A DNA stretch of 64,000 nt from Ardenticatenaceae bacterium (GTDB taxonomy: Bacteria > Chloroflexota > Anaerolineae > Promineifilales > Promineifilaceae): contig JACKBS010000007.1 in NCBI GenBank assembly GCA_020634435.1, forward strand, positions 248,001 to 312,000. Direction: 5' to 3'. A model generated the notes under the pieces. It was not told the DNA's origin. It made no database searches and was given only the letters and a program-made list of their open reading frames with translations. A program made the translations under genes and the position numbers. Positions within the stretch are counted from its first letter, which is position 1. Each line of letters opens with the position of its first letter. Shown here in pieces: positions 18,185-27,500 of the stretch.

Positions 18185-18490
18185 ATGGAAATTACGATCA
18201 ATTGGTACATCGCTTTAAGTGCCATCTTGTTCTCGCTCGGCGCGCTGGGTGTTTTACTGCGCCGCAACGCGATCATAGTGTTTATGTCAATTGAAATGAT
18301 GCTCAATGCGGCCAATTTAGCCTTTGTGGCTTTTGCCCGTCACCTTGGCGATTTGGACGGGCAGGTATTGGTCTTTTTTGTCATTACCGTGGCCGCCGCT
18401 GAAGTCGCTGTAGGGCTAGCACTTATTGTGACCATCTTCCGCAGCAAGAAGAGCATCAACATTGATGAAATCAACCTGATGAAAGGTTGA
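18185..18490 (+). CDS. nuoK: NADH-quinone oxidoreductase subunit K
   Basis: Small antiporter-like subunit (MrpC family) with three membrane helices. The conserved Glu residues that take part in proton transfer are visible in FMSIEMMLNAANLAF (about residue 37) and AAAEVAVGLALIV (about 72). Length 101, the usual size. Tightly packed after nuoJ. Confidence 0.97.
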   Translation: MEITINWYIALSAILFSLGALGVLLRRNAIIVFMSIEMMLNAANLAFVAFARHLGDLDGQVLVFFVITVAAAEVAVGLALIVTIFRSKKSINIDEINLMKG

Positions 18491-18507
18491 TGCAAGCTTT
18501 AGGAGGA

Positions 18508-18597
18508 AATTACCCAGTTACACAATTACGCAATTACCCAATTACAGTTCTCTATGTAATGAAGTAATTTAGTAATTAGGCAATTAGGTAATTAAGT
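18508..18597. repeat. TAATTA-rich inverted repeat upstream of nuoL
   Basis: Several AATTAC units (ACACAATTACGCAATTACCC) are mirrored by GTAATTTAGTAATTAGGCAA further on, giving an imperfect hairpin of about 90 bases between nuoK and nuoL. It has the same style as 15943-15999. A ribosome-binding site for nuoL is not obvious inside it; GGAGG at 18501-18505 lies upstream of the hairpin. Confidence 0.75.
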
Positions 18598-18602
18598 AAA
18601 TT

Positions 18603-20831
18603 ATGGGAATATTTGGATTAGCTCCCCTGCTTCTGGTTTTTCCATTCATCGGCGTCCTGTTCAACGGCCTGGTTGGGCGGCGCTTTGTGGAATACAACCG
18701 GCAAACTGGTGAAAAATGGTCGGGCTGGTTTGGCAGCCTGATGGCCCTGAGCGCCCTGGCCATTGCCGTAAGCATGCTGTTTGGTCTGGCAGGCCACGAA
18801 TTCCACGCCGAAGTTGTTGTCTTGTTCGATTGGATTCACGCGGGTGACTTCTACGTACCGTGGGCCATGCAAATCGACACCCTTTCCGTGACGATGATGT
18901 TGGTAGTAACAGGCGTTGGCTCCCTGATTCACATCTACGCCATTGGCTACATGCACGGCGACCCCAACTTTTCGCGCTTTTTCACCTACCTGAACCTGTT
19001 CTTGTTCTTTATGCTCATCCTGGTGACGGGCAACAATTACCTGATGCTGTTTGTCGGCTGGGAAGGGGTCGGTTTGTGCTCCTTCTTGCTGATTGGCTTC
19101 TGGTTTGACCGGGTGAACGCGAAAGGCGAGACAATGAACGCCAATGCCGCGCGCAAAGCGTTTGTAGCCAACCGCGTGGGTGATCTGGCTATGATTTTGG
19201 CCATGATCCTCACCTTCTGGACCTTCAAATCGCTGGAATTCCAGCCAGTGTTCGACAGCGCCGTGGAGATGTTTGAAAGTGGCCACATGGTCCATTTTGG
19301 CGCATTCGAAGCCACGCTCGGAGGGGTGTTGACGGCAATCACCGCACTCTTTTTGATGGGTGCGGCCGGTAAATCGGCGCAGATTCCGCTGTACGTCTGG
19401 TTGCCAGACGCGATGGCTGGCCCCACCCCCGTTTCCGCGCTCATCCACGCCGCGACGATGGTGACCTCTGGTATTTACCTCATCGTGCGCAGCAACGTGC
19501 TGTTTGAGATTGTGCGTGTCAGTGACGCGGTAATTCCTGGTATCAACATTTCTTCACCTGATTTGGTGGCATTGACGGGGGCGGCAACGGCATTGTTTGC
19601 TGGTTTGATTGCCTTCACGCAGTTCGACATCAAAAAAGTGCTGGCCTACTCCACAGTAAGTCAGCTTGGTTTTATGATTGCGGCCGTAGGTATGGGGGCT
19701 TACGTAGCTGGCATGTTCCACCTGATTACCCACGCCTTTTTCAAGGCGCTGTTGTTCCTGGGTTCTGGTTCCGTGATTCATGGCATGGAGCATGGTCATC
19801 ATCACATTTCACATGGCCACCATGACGAGCACGATACGTTCGACCCGCAGGATATGCGGACGATGGGTGGCTTGCGGCACAAAATGCCCATAACGTTTGT
19901 CGTCTACATGATTGGGGCATTGGCATTGTCCGGCATTGTGCCTTTGGCGGGGTTCTGGTCCAAGGATGAAATTTTAGCCCATGCCAGTGCCAACTCTGGC
20001 TCAATTTTTACGATTGTCTACTGGATGCTAACGATTGCGGCATTCTGCACGGCTTTTTACATGGGCCGTCAGCTGAAGATGACCTTCTTTGGCAATCCGC
20101 GCCACGCAGCGGCTGAACATGCCGAAGAAAGCTCACCTTTGATGACACGGCCGTTAATGGTTCTCGCGGGTTTGGCGGTGCTAGGCGGTTTACTCAACTT
20201 GCCCTTCTTTAGCGAAACGGCCTATAAGGCAGCTGAAGAAGCCCACAACTTTGGCATCAATCTGGCGCTGGAGCATTGGTTAGAGCATTCAATTCCGTCC
20301 TTTGAGCTTACGGAAGAGGGCATTGTACATATGCCGCATACGCCAACCTGGATTCAGTTTGATGTAGCGGGAATCTCTACGGTGTTGGCTGTCCTTGCTT
20401 TGGTAGCGGCCATTTATGGGCTGTATCGCAACCGCTGGAAAACAGCCGATGAACGTGACCCGCTGCAAGGCACCCCCATCTGGTGGATGGCGGTATTACC
20501 GTTTGACACGTTGTACATGAAAGGCATCATCCCGCTGTTCAATCGTTTAGCAGACTTCCTTGGCTACACGATTGATTGGGATTTGTGGCACAACTTCGTG
20601 CATGAACGCATTATTCGCGACTCATTTGTTGGCTTTGCCAACTTCGCTTCTGACGTGCTGGACCGGCAAGGTGTGGATGGCCTGGTAAACGGTGCCGGGC
20701 AAGTGGCACGCTGGCTATCTGGCGGGCTGCGCCTGTCGCAGACTGGATACGCCCGCACGTACGCGCTGGGCATTTTGCTGGGCACAGTCGCTCTTTTGGC
20801 TTACTTCTTGTGGCCATTTATTTTTGGCTAA
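18603..20831 (+). CDS. nuoL: NADH-quinone oxidoreductase subunit L
   Basis: Largest antiporter-like proton-pumping subunit, with the long lateral helix at its C-terminus. Typical motifs include MLFVGWEGVGLCSFLLIGFW (about residue 146), KSAQIPLYVWLPDAMAGPTP (about 257) and KKVLAYSTVSQLGFM (about 343). It has 742 residues and 15-16 membrane helices. The loop after FLGSGSVIHGMEHG is enlarged and very rich in His (HGHHHISHGHHDEHD, about residues 397-411), in a position where most NuoL proteins have a short HALH-type loop. Confidence 0.96.
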   Translation: MGIFGLAPLLLVFPFIGVLFNGLVGRRFVEYNRQTGEKWSGWFGSLMALSALAIAVSMLFGLAGHEFHAEVVVLFDWIHAGDFYVPWAMQIDTLSVTMMLVVTGVGSLIHIYAIGYMHGDPNFSRFFTYLNLFLFFMLILVTGNNYLMLFVGWEGVGLCSFLLIGFWFDRVNAKGETMNANAARKAFVANRVGDLAMILAMILTFWTFKSLEFQPVFDSAVEMFESGHMVHFGAFEATLGGVLTAITALFLMGAAGKSAQIPLYVWLPDAMAGPTPVSALIHAATMVTSGIYLIVRSNVLFEIVRVSDAVIPGINISSPDLVALTGAATALFAGLIAFTQFDIKKVLAYSTVSQLGFMIAAVGMGAYVAGMFHLITHAFFKALLFLGSGSVIHGMEHGHHHISHGHHDEHDTFDPQDMRTMGGLRHKMPITFVVYMIGALALSGIVPLAGFWSKDEILAHASANSGSIFTIVYWMLTIAAFCTAFYMGRQLKMTFFGNPRHAAAEHAEESSPLMTRPLMVLAGLAVLGGLLNLPFFSETAYKAAEEAHNFGINLALEHWLEHSIPSFELTEEGIVHMPHTPTWIQFDVAGISTVLAVLALVAAIYGLYRNRWKTADERDPLQGTPIWWMAVLPFDTLYMKGIIPLFNRLADFLGYTIDWDLWHNFVHERIIRDSFVGFANFASDVLDRQGVDGLVNGAGQVARWLSGGLRLSQTGYARTYALGILLGTVALLAYFLWPFIFG

Positions 20832-20843
20832 CGACACTTTTGT

Positions 20844-20913
20844 GTGTCATGCCCGTGAATACGGGCATCCAGGTTGTATATCAAAATGGATTCCCGCCTA
20901 CGCGGAATGACAC
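20844..20913. repeat. REP-type doublet between nuoL and nuoM
   Basis: Two hairpins, ATGCCCGTGAATACGGGCAT and ATTCCCGCCTACGCGGAAT, are separated by about 20 bases and bounded by GTGTCAT and ATGACAC. This is the intact form of the repeat that the insertion sequence at 2137-3098 interrupts. Confidence 0.8.
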
Positions 20914-20948
20914 AAAATAGGGAAACTCGTTAGGTTTTTGGAGAAAGA

Positions 20949-22445
20949 ATGGGCATTTTATCACTTCTAACCTTTTTTCCGCTGGTAGGTGTTCTCATCC
21001 TACTGCTCATGCGTAACCAATCCGACAACTCGTACAAAACGGTGGCGATTGGCACTTCTATTGTCACCTTTGTGCTGTCGATCATCGTGCTGAGCCAGTA
21101 TCAAACTGGCGTGGCCGGGCTGCAAATGGTGGAGCGCTTCAACTGGATTGAGGCGTGGGGCATTCAGTACCAAATGGGTGTAGATGGCATCAGCATTTTA
21201 ATGATTCTGCTGACCACCTTCATCATGATGCTGGCGATCCCCTCTTCCTGGAACGCCATCAGCAGCCAGGTACGGCAATATTACATCTTCATGCTGCTGC
21301 TTGAAGCCGGTATGCTAGGCGTTTTCCTGGCGCAGGATTTGTTCCTGTTCTACATCTTCTGGGAGTTCACCCTGGTGCCGATGTATTTCCTCATTGGCAT
21401 TTGGGGCGGCAAAAACCGGGTGTACGCGGCGATCAAATTTTTCCTGTACACGATGGCTGGTTCGCTGCTGATGCTGCTGGGTATTCTGTACATGGGCATC
21501 AACACGGGCACTTTTTCCCTGCCAGATTTGATCGCTCAGCGCTCAGCATTTGCCGATGTGCAAAACTGGCTATTCCTGGGCTTTGCCATTGCCTTTGCCA
21601 TCAAAGTACCGATCTTCCCGTTCCACTCCTGGCTGCCCGACGCGCATACCGAAGCACCAACGGCCGGTTCCGTCATCCTGGCGGGCGTGCTGCTGAAGAT
21701 GGGCACCTATGGCTTTATGCGCTTTAATCTGCCGCTGTTCCCCGAGGCGTCGGTGCACTTTGCTCCGGCGATTGCTGTGTTGGCAATCATCGGCATTATT
21801 TATGGTGCGATTGTTTCGTTTGCCCAGAAAGATGTGAAGAAGTTGGTAGCGTATTCCAGTATCAGCCATTTGGGCTTTGTGATGCTGGGCATCTTCTCGC
21901 TGACCAATCAGGGCATCCAGGGCGCTATTTTGCAGGGTGTCAACCACGGCATTAGCTCGGGCGCATTGTTCTTTATTGTTGGTGTGCTGTATGAGCAGCG
22001 CCACACGCGCGAGATTAAAGAGTACGGTGGTGTGTGGAAAGTGATGCCCGTTTTCAGCGCCTTGACGCTGATCGTGACGCTTTCTAGCATGGGTCTGCCC
22101 GGCTTGAACGGCTTTGTGGGTGAGTTCACCATCTTGCTTGGCTCGATGGGTGCAGAGTCCTTAGGCCCGAACCCGTGGATTTATACAGCCTTTGCCACGA
22201 CGGGTGTGATTCTAGCGGCCGTTTACCTGCTGTGGATGTTCCAACGGGTCTTCATGGGGCCGCTGGACAATCCGGCCAACGAAAAACTGCGTGACCTGAA
22301 CGTAGGAGAACTGGCGATTATGCTGTCTTTCCTGCTGTTCATCATCTGGATTGGCGTCGCGCCCTCCAGCTTCTTTGGCCTGATGGATGGCACAGTCTCG
22401 CGGCTGGTCGCCGACATTGGCTCGGTGCTGGTGGCCGGTCACTAA
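20949..22445 (+). CDS. nuoM: NADH-quinone oxidoreductase subunit M
   Basis: Antiporter-like proton-pumping subunit. The key Glu lies in FYIFWEFTLVPMYFLIGIWG (about residue 144). KVPIFPFHSWLPDAHTEAPT (about 220) and KKLVAYSSISHLGFVMLG (about 297) hold the conserved Lys and His. Length 498, normal. GGAGAAAGA precedes the ATG. It is the last gene before the operon terminator. Confidence 0.97.
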   Translation: MGILSLLTFFPLVGVLILLLMRNQSDNSYKTVAIGTSIVTFVLSIIVLSQYQTGVAGLQMVERFNWIEAWGIQYQMGVDGISILMILLTTFIMMLAIPSSWNAISSQVRQYYIFMLLLEAGMLGVFLAQDLFLFYIFWEFTLVPMYFLIGIWGGKNRVYAAIKFFLYTMAGSLLMLLGILYMGINTGTFSLPDLIAQRSAFADVQNWLFLGFAIAFAIKVPIFPFHSWLPDAHTEAPTAGSVILAGVLLKMGTYGFMRFNLPLFPEASVHFAPAIAVLAIIGIIYGAIVSFAQKDVKKLVAYSSISHLGFVMLGIFSLTNQGIQGAILQGVNHGISSGALFFIVGVLYEQRHTREIKEYGGVWKVMPVFSALTLIVTLSSMGLPGLNGFVGEFTILLGSMGAESLGPNPWIYTAFATTGVILAAVYLLWMFQRVFMGPLDNPANEKLRDLNVGELAIMLSFLLFIIWIGVAPSSFFGLMDGTVSRLVADIGSVLVAGH

Positions 22446-22495
22446 GTTTGGCTGAAATGGGTTAGACAACCCTCTTCTTACTTTTTTTGCGACAG

Positions 22496-22536
22496 ACGGC
22501 GCTGGCTATGTGCTCTATACAGCCAGCGCCGTTTTT
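22496..22536 (+). terminator. Terminator of the nuoA-M operon
   Basis: Perfect 11-bp stem CGGCGCTGGCT / AGCCAGCGCCG with a 13-base loop, followed by GTTTTTATTT. It closes the operon before nuoN, which lies 7.5 kb further on. Confidence 0.92.
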
Positions 22537-22622
22537 ATTTGCACAGAAAATTTCATAATGCTGCATCACAAAAAATCCACAGATTGCACAGATGACACAG
22601 ATTTTAGGGAACTTTTTTAGGA

Positions 22623-23438
22623 ATGATGGAAAAGCCAACAGAAACCGTCTATTTTGTTCACATGAGCGATTCGCATTTTGGCCCTACGGCCGAATATTCT
22701 CGTCATGGCCATCAGCCGCAACCGTGCGTAGAGCGGGCGGTAGAGATCATCAACAATCTGCCCACCCCACCTGATTTTGTGGTCCATACGGGCGACGTGG
22801 TAACCGACCCAGATGAGGATTCTTACCGGCGGGCAACGGCCGTTTTCAGCCAGCTCACCATGCCCATGTATTACGTTACGGGGAACCACGACCGGGCACG
22901 GGACATTCGCCGCTTCATGACGCTGGGGCCGCACCAGCCGCTAAGTGATGACCCAGACGTGCTGTCTTATGCGTTTGAAGTAAAGGGGCACCGCTTTGTG
23001 GTGCTGGACGCACGTGGGCCAGATGAAATTGATCCTCACGGCATTTTGTCTAAGGCACAGATGGATGTGGTGCGGGCAGAAGCAACGGCCGTTGGCCCAC
23101 CGCTCACCATTTTCATGCATTTCCCCACCCTGCGCATGAACTCTATCTGGATGGACCAGAATATGCTGGTGCTGAATGGGGAGGCGCTGCACCAGGCGCT
23201 GCTGCCCGCGCGGGAGCGGCTGCGTGGCGTCTTTTACGGCCACATCCACCAATCTATGCAGACGATGCGGGACGGCATTTTGTATACGGCCGTTCCCAGC
23301 CTGTTCTCCCAATTTACCGCCTGGCCCAACGATGCCACTGTGCGGGAAGACCCAGATTATCTGCCAGGCTTCAACTTTGTTCACCTACTGCCAGAACAGA
23401 TGATCATTCATCAACATACCTTTCCTCGTCCGTTATAA
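22623..23438 (+). CDS. Metallophosphoesterase, Icc/CpdA-like
   Basis: A calcineurin-like phosphoesterase of 271 residues. All five metal motifs are present: DSH (about residue 15) in HMSDSHFGP, GDVV in HTGDVVTDPD (about 57), GNHDRA (about 82), the middle His in FMHFP (about 164) and GHIHQ (about 201). This layout is that of the class III cyclic-nucleotide phosphodiesterase branch (Icc/CpdA), but the substrate cannot be told from the sequence. There is no signal peptide, so it should be cytosolic. ATGATG at 22623 has TTAGGA upstream. Its stop overlaps a candidate promoter for the next gene. Confidence 0.88.
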   Translation: MMEKPTETVYFVHMSDSHFGPTAEYSRHGHQPQPCVERAVEIINNLPTPPDFVVHTGDVVTDPDEDSYRRATAVFSQLTMPMYYVTGNHDRARDIRRFMTLGPHQPLSDDPDVLSYAFEVKGHRFVVLDARGPDEIDPHGILSKAQMDVVRAEATAVGPPLTIFMHFPTLRMNSIWMDQNMLVLNGEALHQALLPARERLRGVFYGHIHQSMQTMRDGILYTAVPSLFSQFTAWPNDATVREDPDYLPGFNFVHLLPEQMIIHQHTFPRPL

Positions 23439-23439
23439 T
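23411..23439 (+). promoter_or_regulatory. Candidate promoter for the S2P-like gene
   Basis: TCAACA (23411-23416), a 17-base spacer, and a perfect TATAAT (23434-23439). It overlaps the last codons of the metallophosphoesterase gene. Confidence 0.45.
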
Positions 23440-23500
23440 GGTGGTATCCGGCAAAGTTAGGCCGGACCAGTAGGGCTGTTACGGCCGGGACGAAGTGACG

Positions 23501-24205
23501 ATGAGAGACATTGAGAAAATTCCAACCATTTTTATGTTTAACCATACACCGGTAAAAGCCAGGCTAGGCTTTTGGCCTATGGTGTTGGGCGTGTGGGCGA
23601 TGCTGACATGGCTGGGCCGCTGGCGTTGGCCGGGCCAATCCTGGGGCGCATATCTGCTGGTAGGGGGCATTGGGACGGTGCTGGGAATGCTGGTGGATGT
23701 GGGGCACGCCTGCGCCCACACCATTGGCGCACGACTGGCTAACGCGCCGATGGATGTGGTGCTGTTGGGAGCCGACATGCCGCGCACGCTGTATTGGAAC
23801 AACGATGTATCGCCGCGTGCACACATTATGCGTTCGTTGGGCGGGCCGGTTTACAGCGGCATTGGGCTGTTGATTGGTTTGATGTGGTTGTGGGTGGTGC
23901 CGGTAGAAACGGCCGTTCATTACCTGGGCGAGATTTGGACCATCGGCAATGGCTTCATTTTCCTGGCCATATTTGCCCCGCTGCCCATTGTGGATGGCGG
24001 CGTCATCCTGAAATGGCTTCTCGTCATCTTTGGCCGGACGGAAGTACAAGCGGACGCCTGGGTGAGGCATCTTGGGCTAGGCTTTTCTGTGATTTTGTTG
24101 GGAGCAGCTCTGCTTTTTCTTATCAGTAGCAACTGGCTTGCTGGTGGCCTGTTGAGTCTGTTCGGTGCTGTATCATTAGCAGCATCATTCAATTTCATCA
24201 GATGA
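23501..24205 (+). CDS. Membrane protein resembling site-2 protease (M50), active-site Glu missing
   Basis: A 234-residue integral membrane protein with about six hydrophobic segments. VDVGHACAHTIGARLANAPM (about residues 65-84) aligns well with the M50 active-site helix HELGHALAARLxGxP: H69 and H73 are kept, but the catalytic Glu position is Ala70. GGPVYSGIG near 115 resembles the GGPxxN loop, and PLPIVDGG near 160 matches the P-x-LDGG motif that gives the third metal ligand Asp. I read it as a degenerate or altered site-2 protease homologue, perhaps a non-proteolytic relative. ATG 23501 was preferred to the in-frame GTG at 23495. It has no clear operon partner. Confidence 0.6.
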   Translation: MRDIEKIPTIFMFNHTPVKARLGFWPMVLGVWAMLTWLGRWRWPGQSWGAYLLVGGIGTVLGMLVDVGHACAHTIGARLANAPMDVVLLGADMPRTLYWNNDVSPRAHIMRSLGGPVYSGIGLLIGLMWLWVVPVETAVHYLGEIWTIGNGFIFLAIFAPLPIVDGGVILKWLLVIFGRTEVQADAWVRHLGLGFSVILLGAALLFLISSNWLAGGLLSLFGAVSLAASFNFIR

Positions 24206-24232
24206 TGTCCAAAGAATTTAAAAATCCTTTGT

Positions 24233-24271
24233 CAGGAGGTTCTGCTTTTAGCTTTGCAACAGAACCTCCTG
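24233..24271 (-). terminator. Hairpin after the small minus-strand ORF
   Basis: Perfect 12-bp stem CAGGAGGTTCTG / CAGAACCTCCTG. Read on the minus strand it is followed a few bases later by GGATTTTTAA, so it could end a minus-strand transcript. On the plus strand there is no T run. Confidence 0.4.
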
Positions 24272-24409
24272 CACAACCATATTGCCACAGCATAAACCAA
24301 GAGTGCTTTCTTCCCCTGGACTAGCCTTCCTCATTACAACCCCAAATTCACCCTCGACATGATGTAGGCCCATAGTACCTGACGGTACTTGCCACCTATT
24401 CGATGCCAT
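24248..24409 (-). CDS. Possible small protein, 53 residues
   Basis: An open frame in the otherwise empty 330-base gap before the hybrid kinase. It starts MASNRWQVPSGTMGLHHVEG and ends NMVVQEVLLQS. AAGGAG is close upstream of the ATG (spacing rather short), and a 12-bp hairpin overlaps its 3' end. I recognise no family. Two adjacent Cys (LCCG) are near the C-terminus. It could be the remains of a longer gene or chance. Confidence 0.3.
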   Translation of the reverse strand: MASNRWQVPSGTMGLHHVEGEFGVVMRKASPGEESTLGLCCGNMVVQEVLLQS

Positions 24410-24533
24410 TCTCCTTGATGATATAGTTTTAACAATTTGGTTCGAGAGTCTACGAATTCTTGATACTGCTTTAGGCGAGTACCCAAATGCACATTGAATT
24501 GTTTTGAATTTTGGGGTCAGTCCCTGTATTTCT

Positions 24534-27500
24534 ATGAATACCCTTCAACCCCGGCGAAGAGCCGCTATTCTCCTTAAGCCTTATACCGAAACTGCCAAAT
24601 GGCCCTTGGCGCTTAAAACGTTTGCCTTGCTTACAGCAATCATCATCACCTTAATGCTCTTGTTGGGCTGGACAGAATACAGATCCGATTACAATGCTCA
24701 AACCATAGAAGCAAAAGCGAACCTGGCCCAGCGGACAGAGGCAGTCCAGCGTGTTTTCCATACAGTTATCGGTGATTTATCTTATTTATCGGAACAAGTT
24801 CATCTAGATAGATATATTACCGATGGCCAAGATGATGAATTGACAACTCTGGCTCAAGAATATCTGACGCTGTCAGAGTATCGCCAAATCTACGACCAAA
24901 TTCGTTATATTGATGAGAATGGCGCAGAAATGTTGCGGGTTAATTGGAACAATGGTGATCCTTTTGTGGTGCCAGAAGACCAATTACAAAACAAGGCTGA
25001 CCGTTATTACTTCACTGACTCCGTCCACCTACCCAAAGGCGTCGTTTACGTTTCCCCCTTCGATTTAAACATTGAAAATGGCGTCATTGAAGAGCCATAC
25101 AAACCAATGATTCGTTTTGCATTGCCTGTTTATAACGAGCAGCAAGGGCACGGCATCATCATCTTAAACTATTTGGGCAGCGATCTGCTCAAGTTGCTGC
25201 AAAGTGGAAATGAGGCAAGCAATCTGGAAGTGATGCTGCTTAATTCAGACAGTTATTGGCTCGCAGCACCCGATTCTTACCAAACTTGGGGATTTATGTT
25301 TCCTGACCAGGAGGATATGAATTTTGCCAATAACTACCCTGAGGCATGGGAGCAGATGCAAACGGCCGTTTCCGGTGAATTCAAAACCGAGCAAGGCTAC
25401 TTTGCCTTTACAACGATTACGCCGCTGAGTTCAACCGCAGAGGGTGTGAACTTAGACCGCAAACTCGCTGATTCGGACGAAAATTACACCTGGAAACTGG
25501 TGGTGCATATTCCCCAAGCCACGATGATGGCCCATGCACAAAACTCCATTCGACAGATAACCATAGCCACCAGTATTTTATTGGCGCTGGCAGCAATGGG
25601 CTCCATCATTATTGCCCGCTTGGAAAGAAGACAACAGCGGGCCAACCGATTGCTCAAAGAGCGGGAAGAGATGCTGGGCACAATAGTTGATTATGCTGCG
25701 GATTGGGAATTCTGGTATTGCACCTCAGTTGGGCTGTATCGTTATGTTTCACCCGCGTGTAAAGGCATTACGGGCCATGGGCCACACGCATTTTTGCGAA
25801 ATCCGCAGCTGATGCTGGATATTGTGCATGAAAAAGACAGAGACAAAGTTGCGGCCCATCTGGCCCATACATACGCCGAAGGTGAGACAGGGCAACTTGA
25901 TTTCCGCATTCTGAACCAGCAAGGTGAATTGCGCTGGATTAGCCAAACGTATACGGCCGTTTACAACGACCAGGGTGAAAATACGGGCCTGCGGGGGTCG
26001 AACCATGACATCACCCATCGTAAGCAAATCGAAGAGGAACTAAAGCAAGCAAAAATGGCGGCAGAGTCTGGCACCAAAGCCAAATCGGAATTTCTAGCCA
26101 CCATGAGCCACGAAATTCGCACCCCGATGAATGGTGTGATTGGCATGACTGACCTACTCTTACGCACCGAACTCACGCGAGAGCAGCATGATTATGTAGA
26201 AACGGTGCGCAACAGTGGCGAAAATCTGCTGACCATCATTAACGATATTCTTGATTTTTCCAAAATTGAGTCTGGCAACATGATATTGGAGCAAGCGCCC
26301 TTCTTGCTCACAGGCGTTATTGAGCCTGCCCTGGAATTATTGGCAACCAAAGCCAATCAAAAAGAATTGGAATTGGTTTATGAAATTGAGCCAGGCGTGC
26401 CCGAAGCCATCTTGGGAGATAGCACGCGCTTGCAGCAAATATTGATCAATCTGTTGGGCAATGCCGTAAAATTTACCGAAGATGGGGAAGTAGGTATTCA
26501 TGTCACAAAAGTGCCAGATGCAGAAGATCAGCTGCAATTTACGATTTATGATTCGGGCATTGGTATTCCTGCCGACAAACTTGATGACTTGTTTAGGGCT
26601 TTCTCCCAGGTTGATGCTACAACCACCCGAAAATATGGCGGAACTGGATTGGGCCTGGCCATTTGCAAGCAGCTTGTGAACCTGATGGAAGGCGATATCT
26701 GGGTTACCAGTGAAGTGGGGCAAGGCACTCAGTTTGTCTTCACCATTCATGCGCCCAAAGCGTCTGTTATGGCCCAATCGCCCAACCTGAACGGCGACAA
26801 TGTTTTAAACGGCCGTACCGTGCTCATTGTGGATGATCATGAAACGCAGCGTCGCACGTTGCAAAACTTAACAAAACGGTGGGGCATGGTGCCAACGGCC
26901 GTTTCCAGCGGCAAAGAGGCTATTCAGTTAGTTGATGCGGGGCATCATTTCGACCTGTATTTGCTTGACCATCAGATGCCTATCATGGATGGCACTGAAC
27001 TGGCCGCCGCTTTGGCCAGTAAACCAGAGAATACGGCACCCATCATTTTGTTAAGTTCCTCGGATGCTTTAAAAGAAAAGAAGCCGTTGCGGGATCATTT
27101 GGCCGCCATTTTGCCAAAACCTGTCCGGCAAATGCGCCTCCAGGCAACGATGGTGGAGCTTCTTCGCACCGAGCCTGTCTTGCCGCCAGCTTCTCACCAA
27201 TCTCAAGTTGTTGATAATCTGGCCAATGAATTTCCCTTGCGGATATTGGTTGCCGAAGATAACGCCATCAATCAAAAACTGACGCTGCGGGTATTGGCGC
27301 GCCTGGGGTATGAGGCCGAGCTGGCACAAAACGGCCGTGAGGCGCTGGAAAAACATGCCAAGTCACCATTTGATCTCATCTTCATGGATATGCAAATGCC
27401 CGAGATAGATGGTTTGACCGCGACCCGAGAAATTTTGGCGATGCATCCTGCAAGCCCGCGTCCTATCATCATTGCCATGACGGCCAATGTGCTGCAAGAC

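Noticed and set aside
25980..26010. GGTCGAACC that resembles a tRNA T-arm
   Set aside because: It lies within the PAS region of the kinase gene, and no acceptor or anticodon stem can be built around it.
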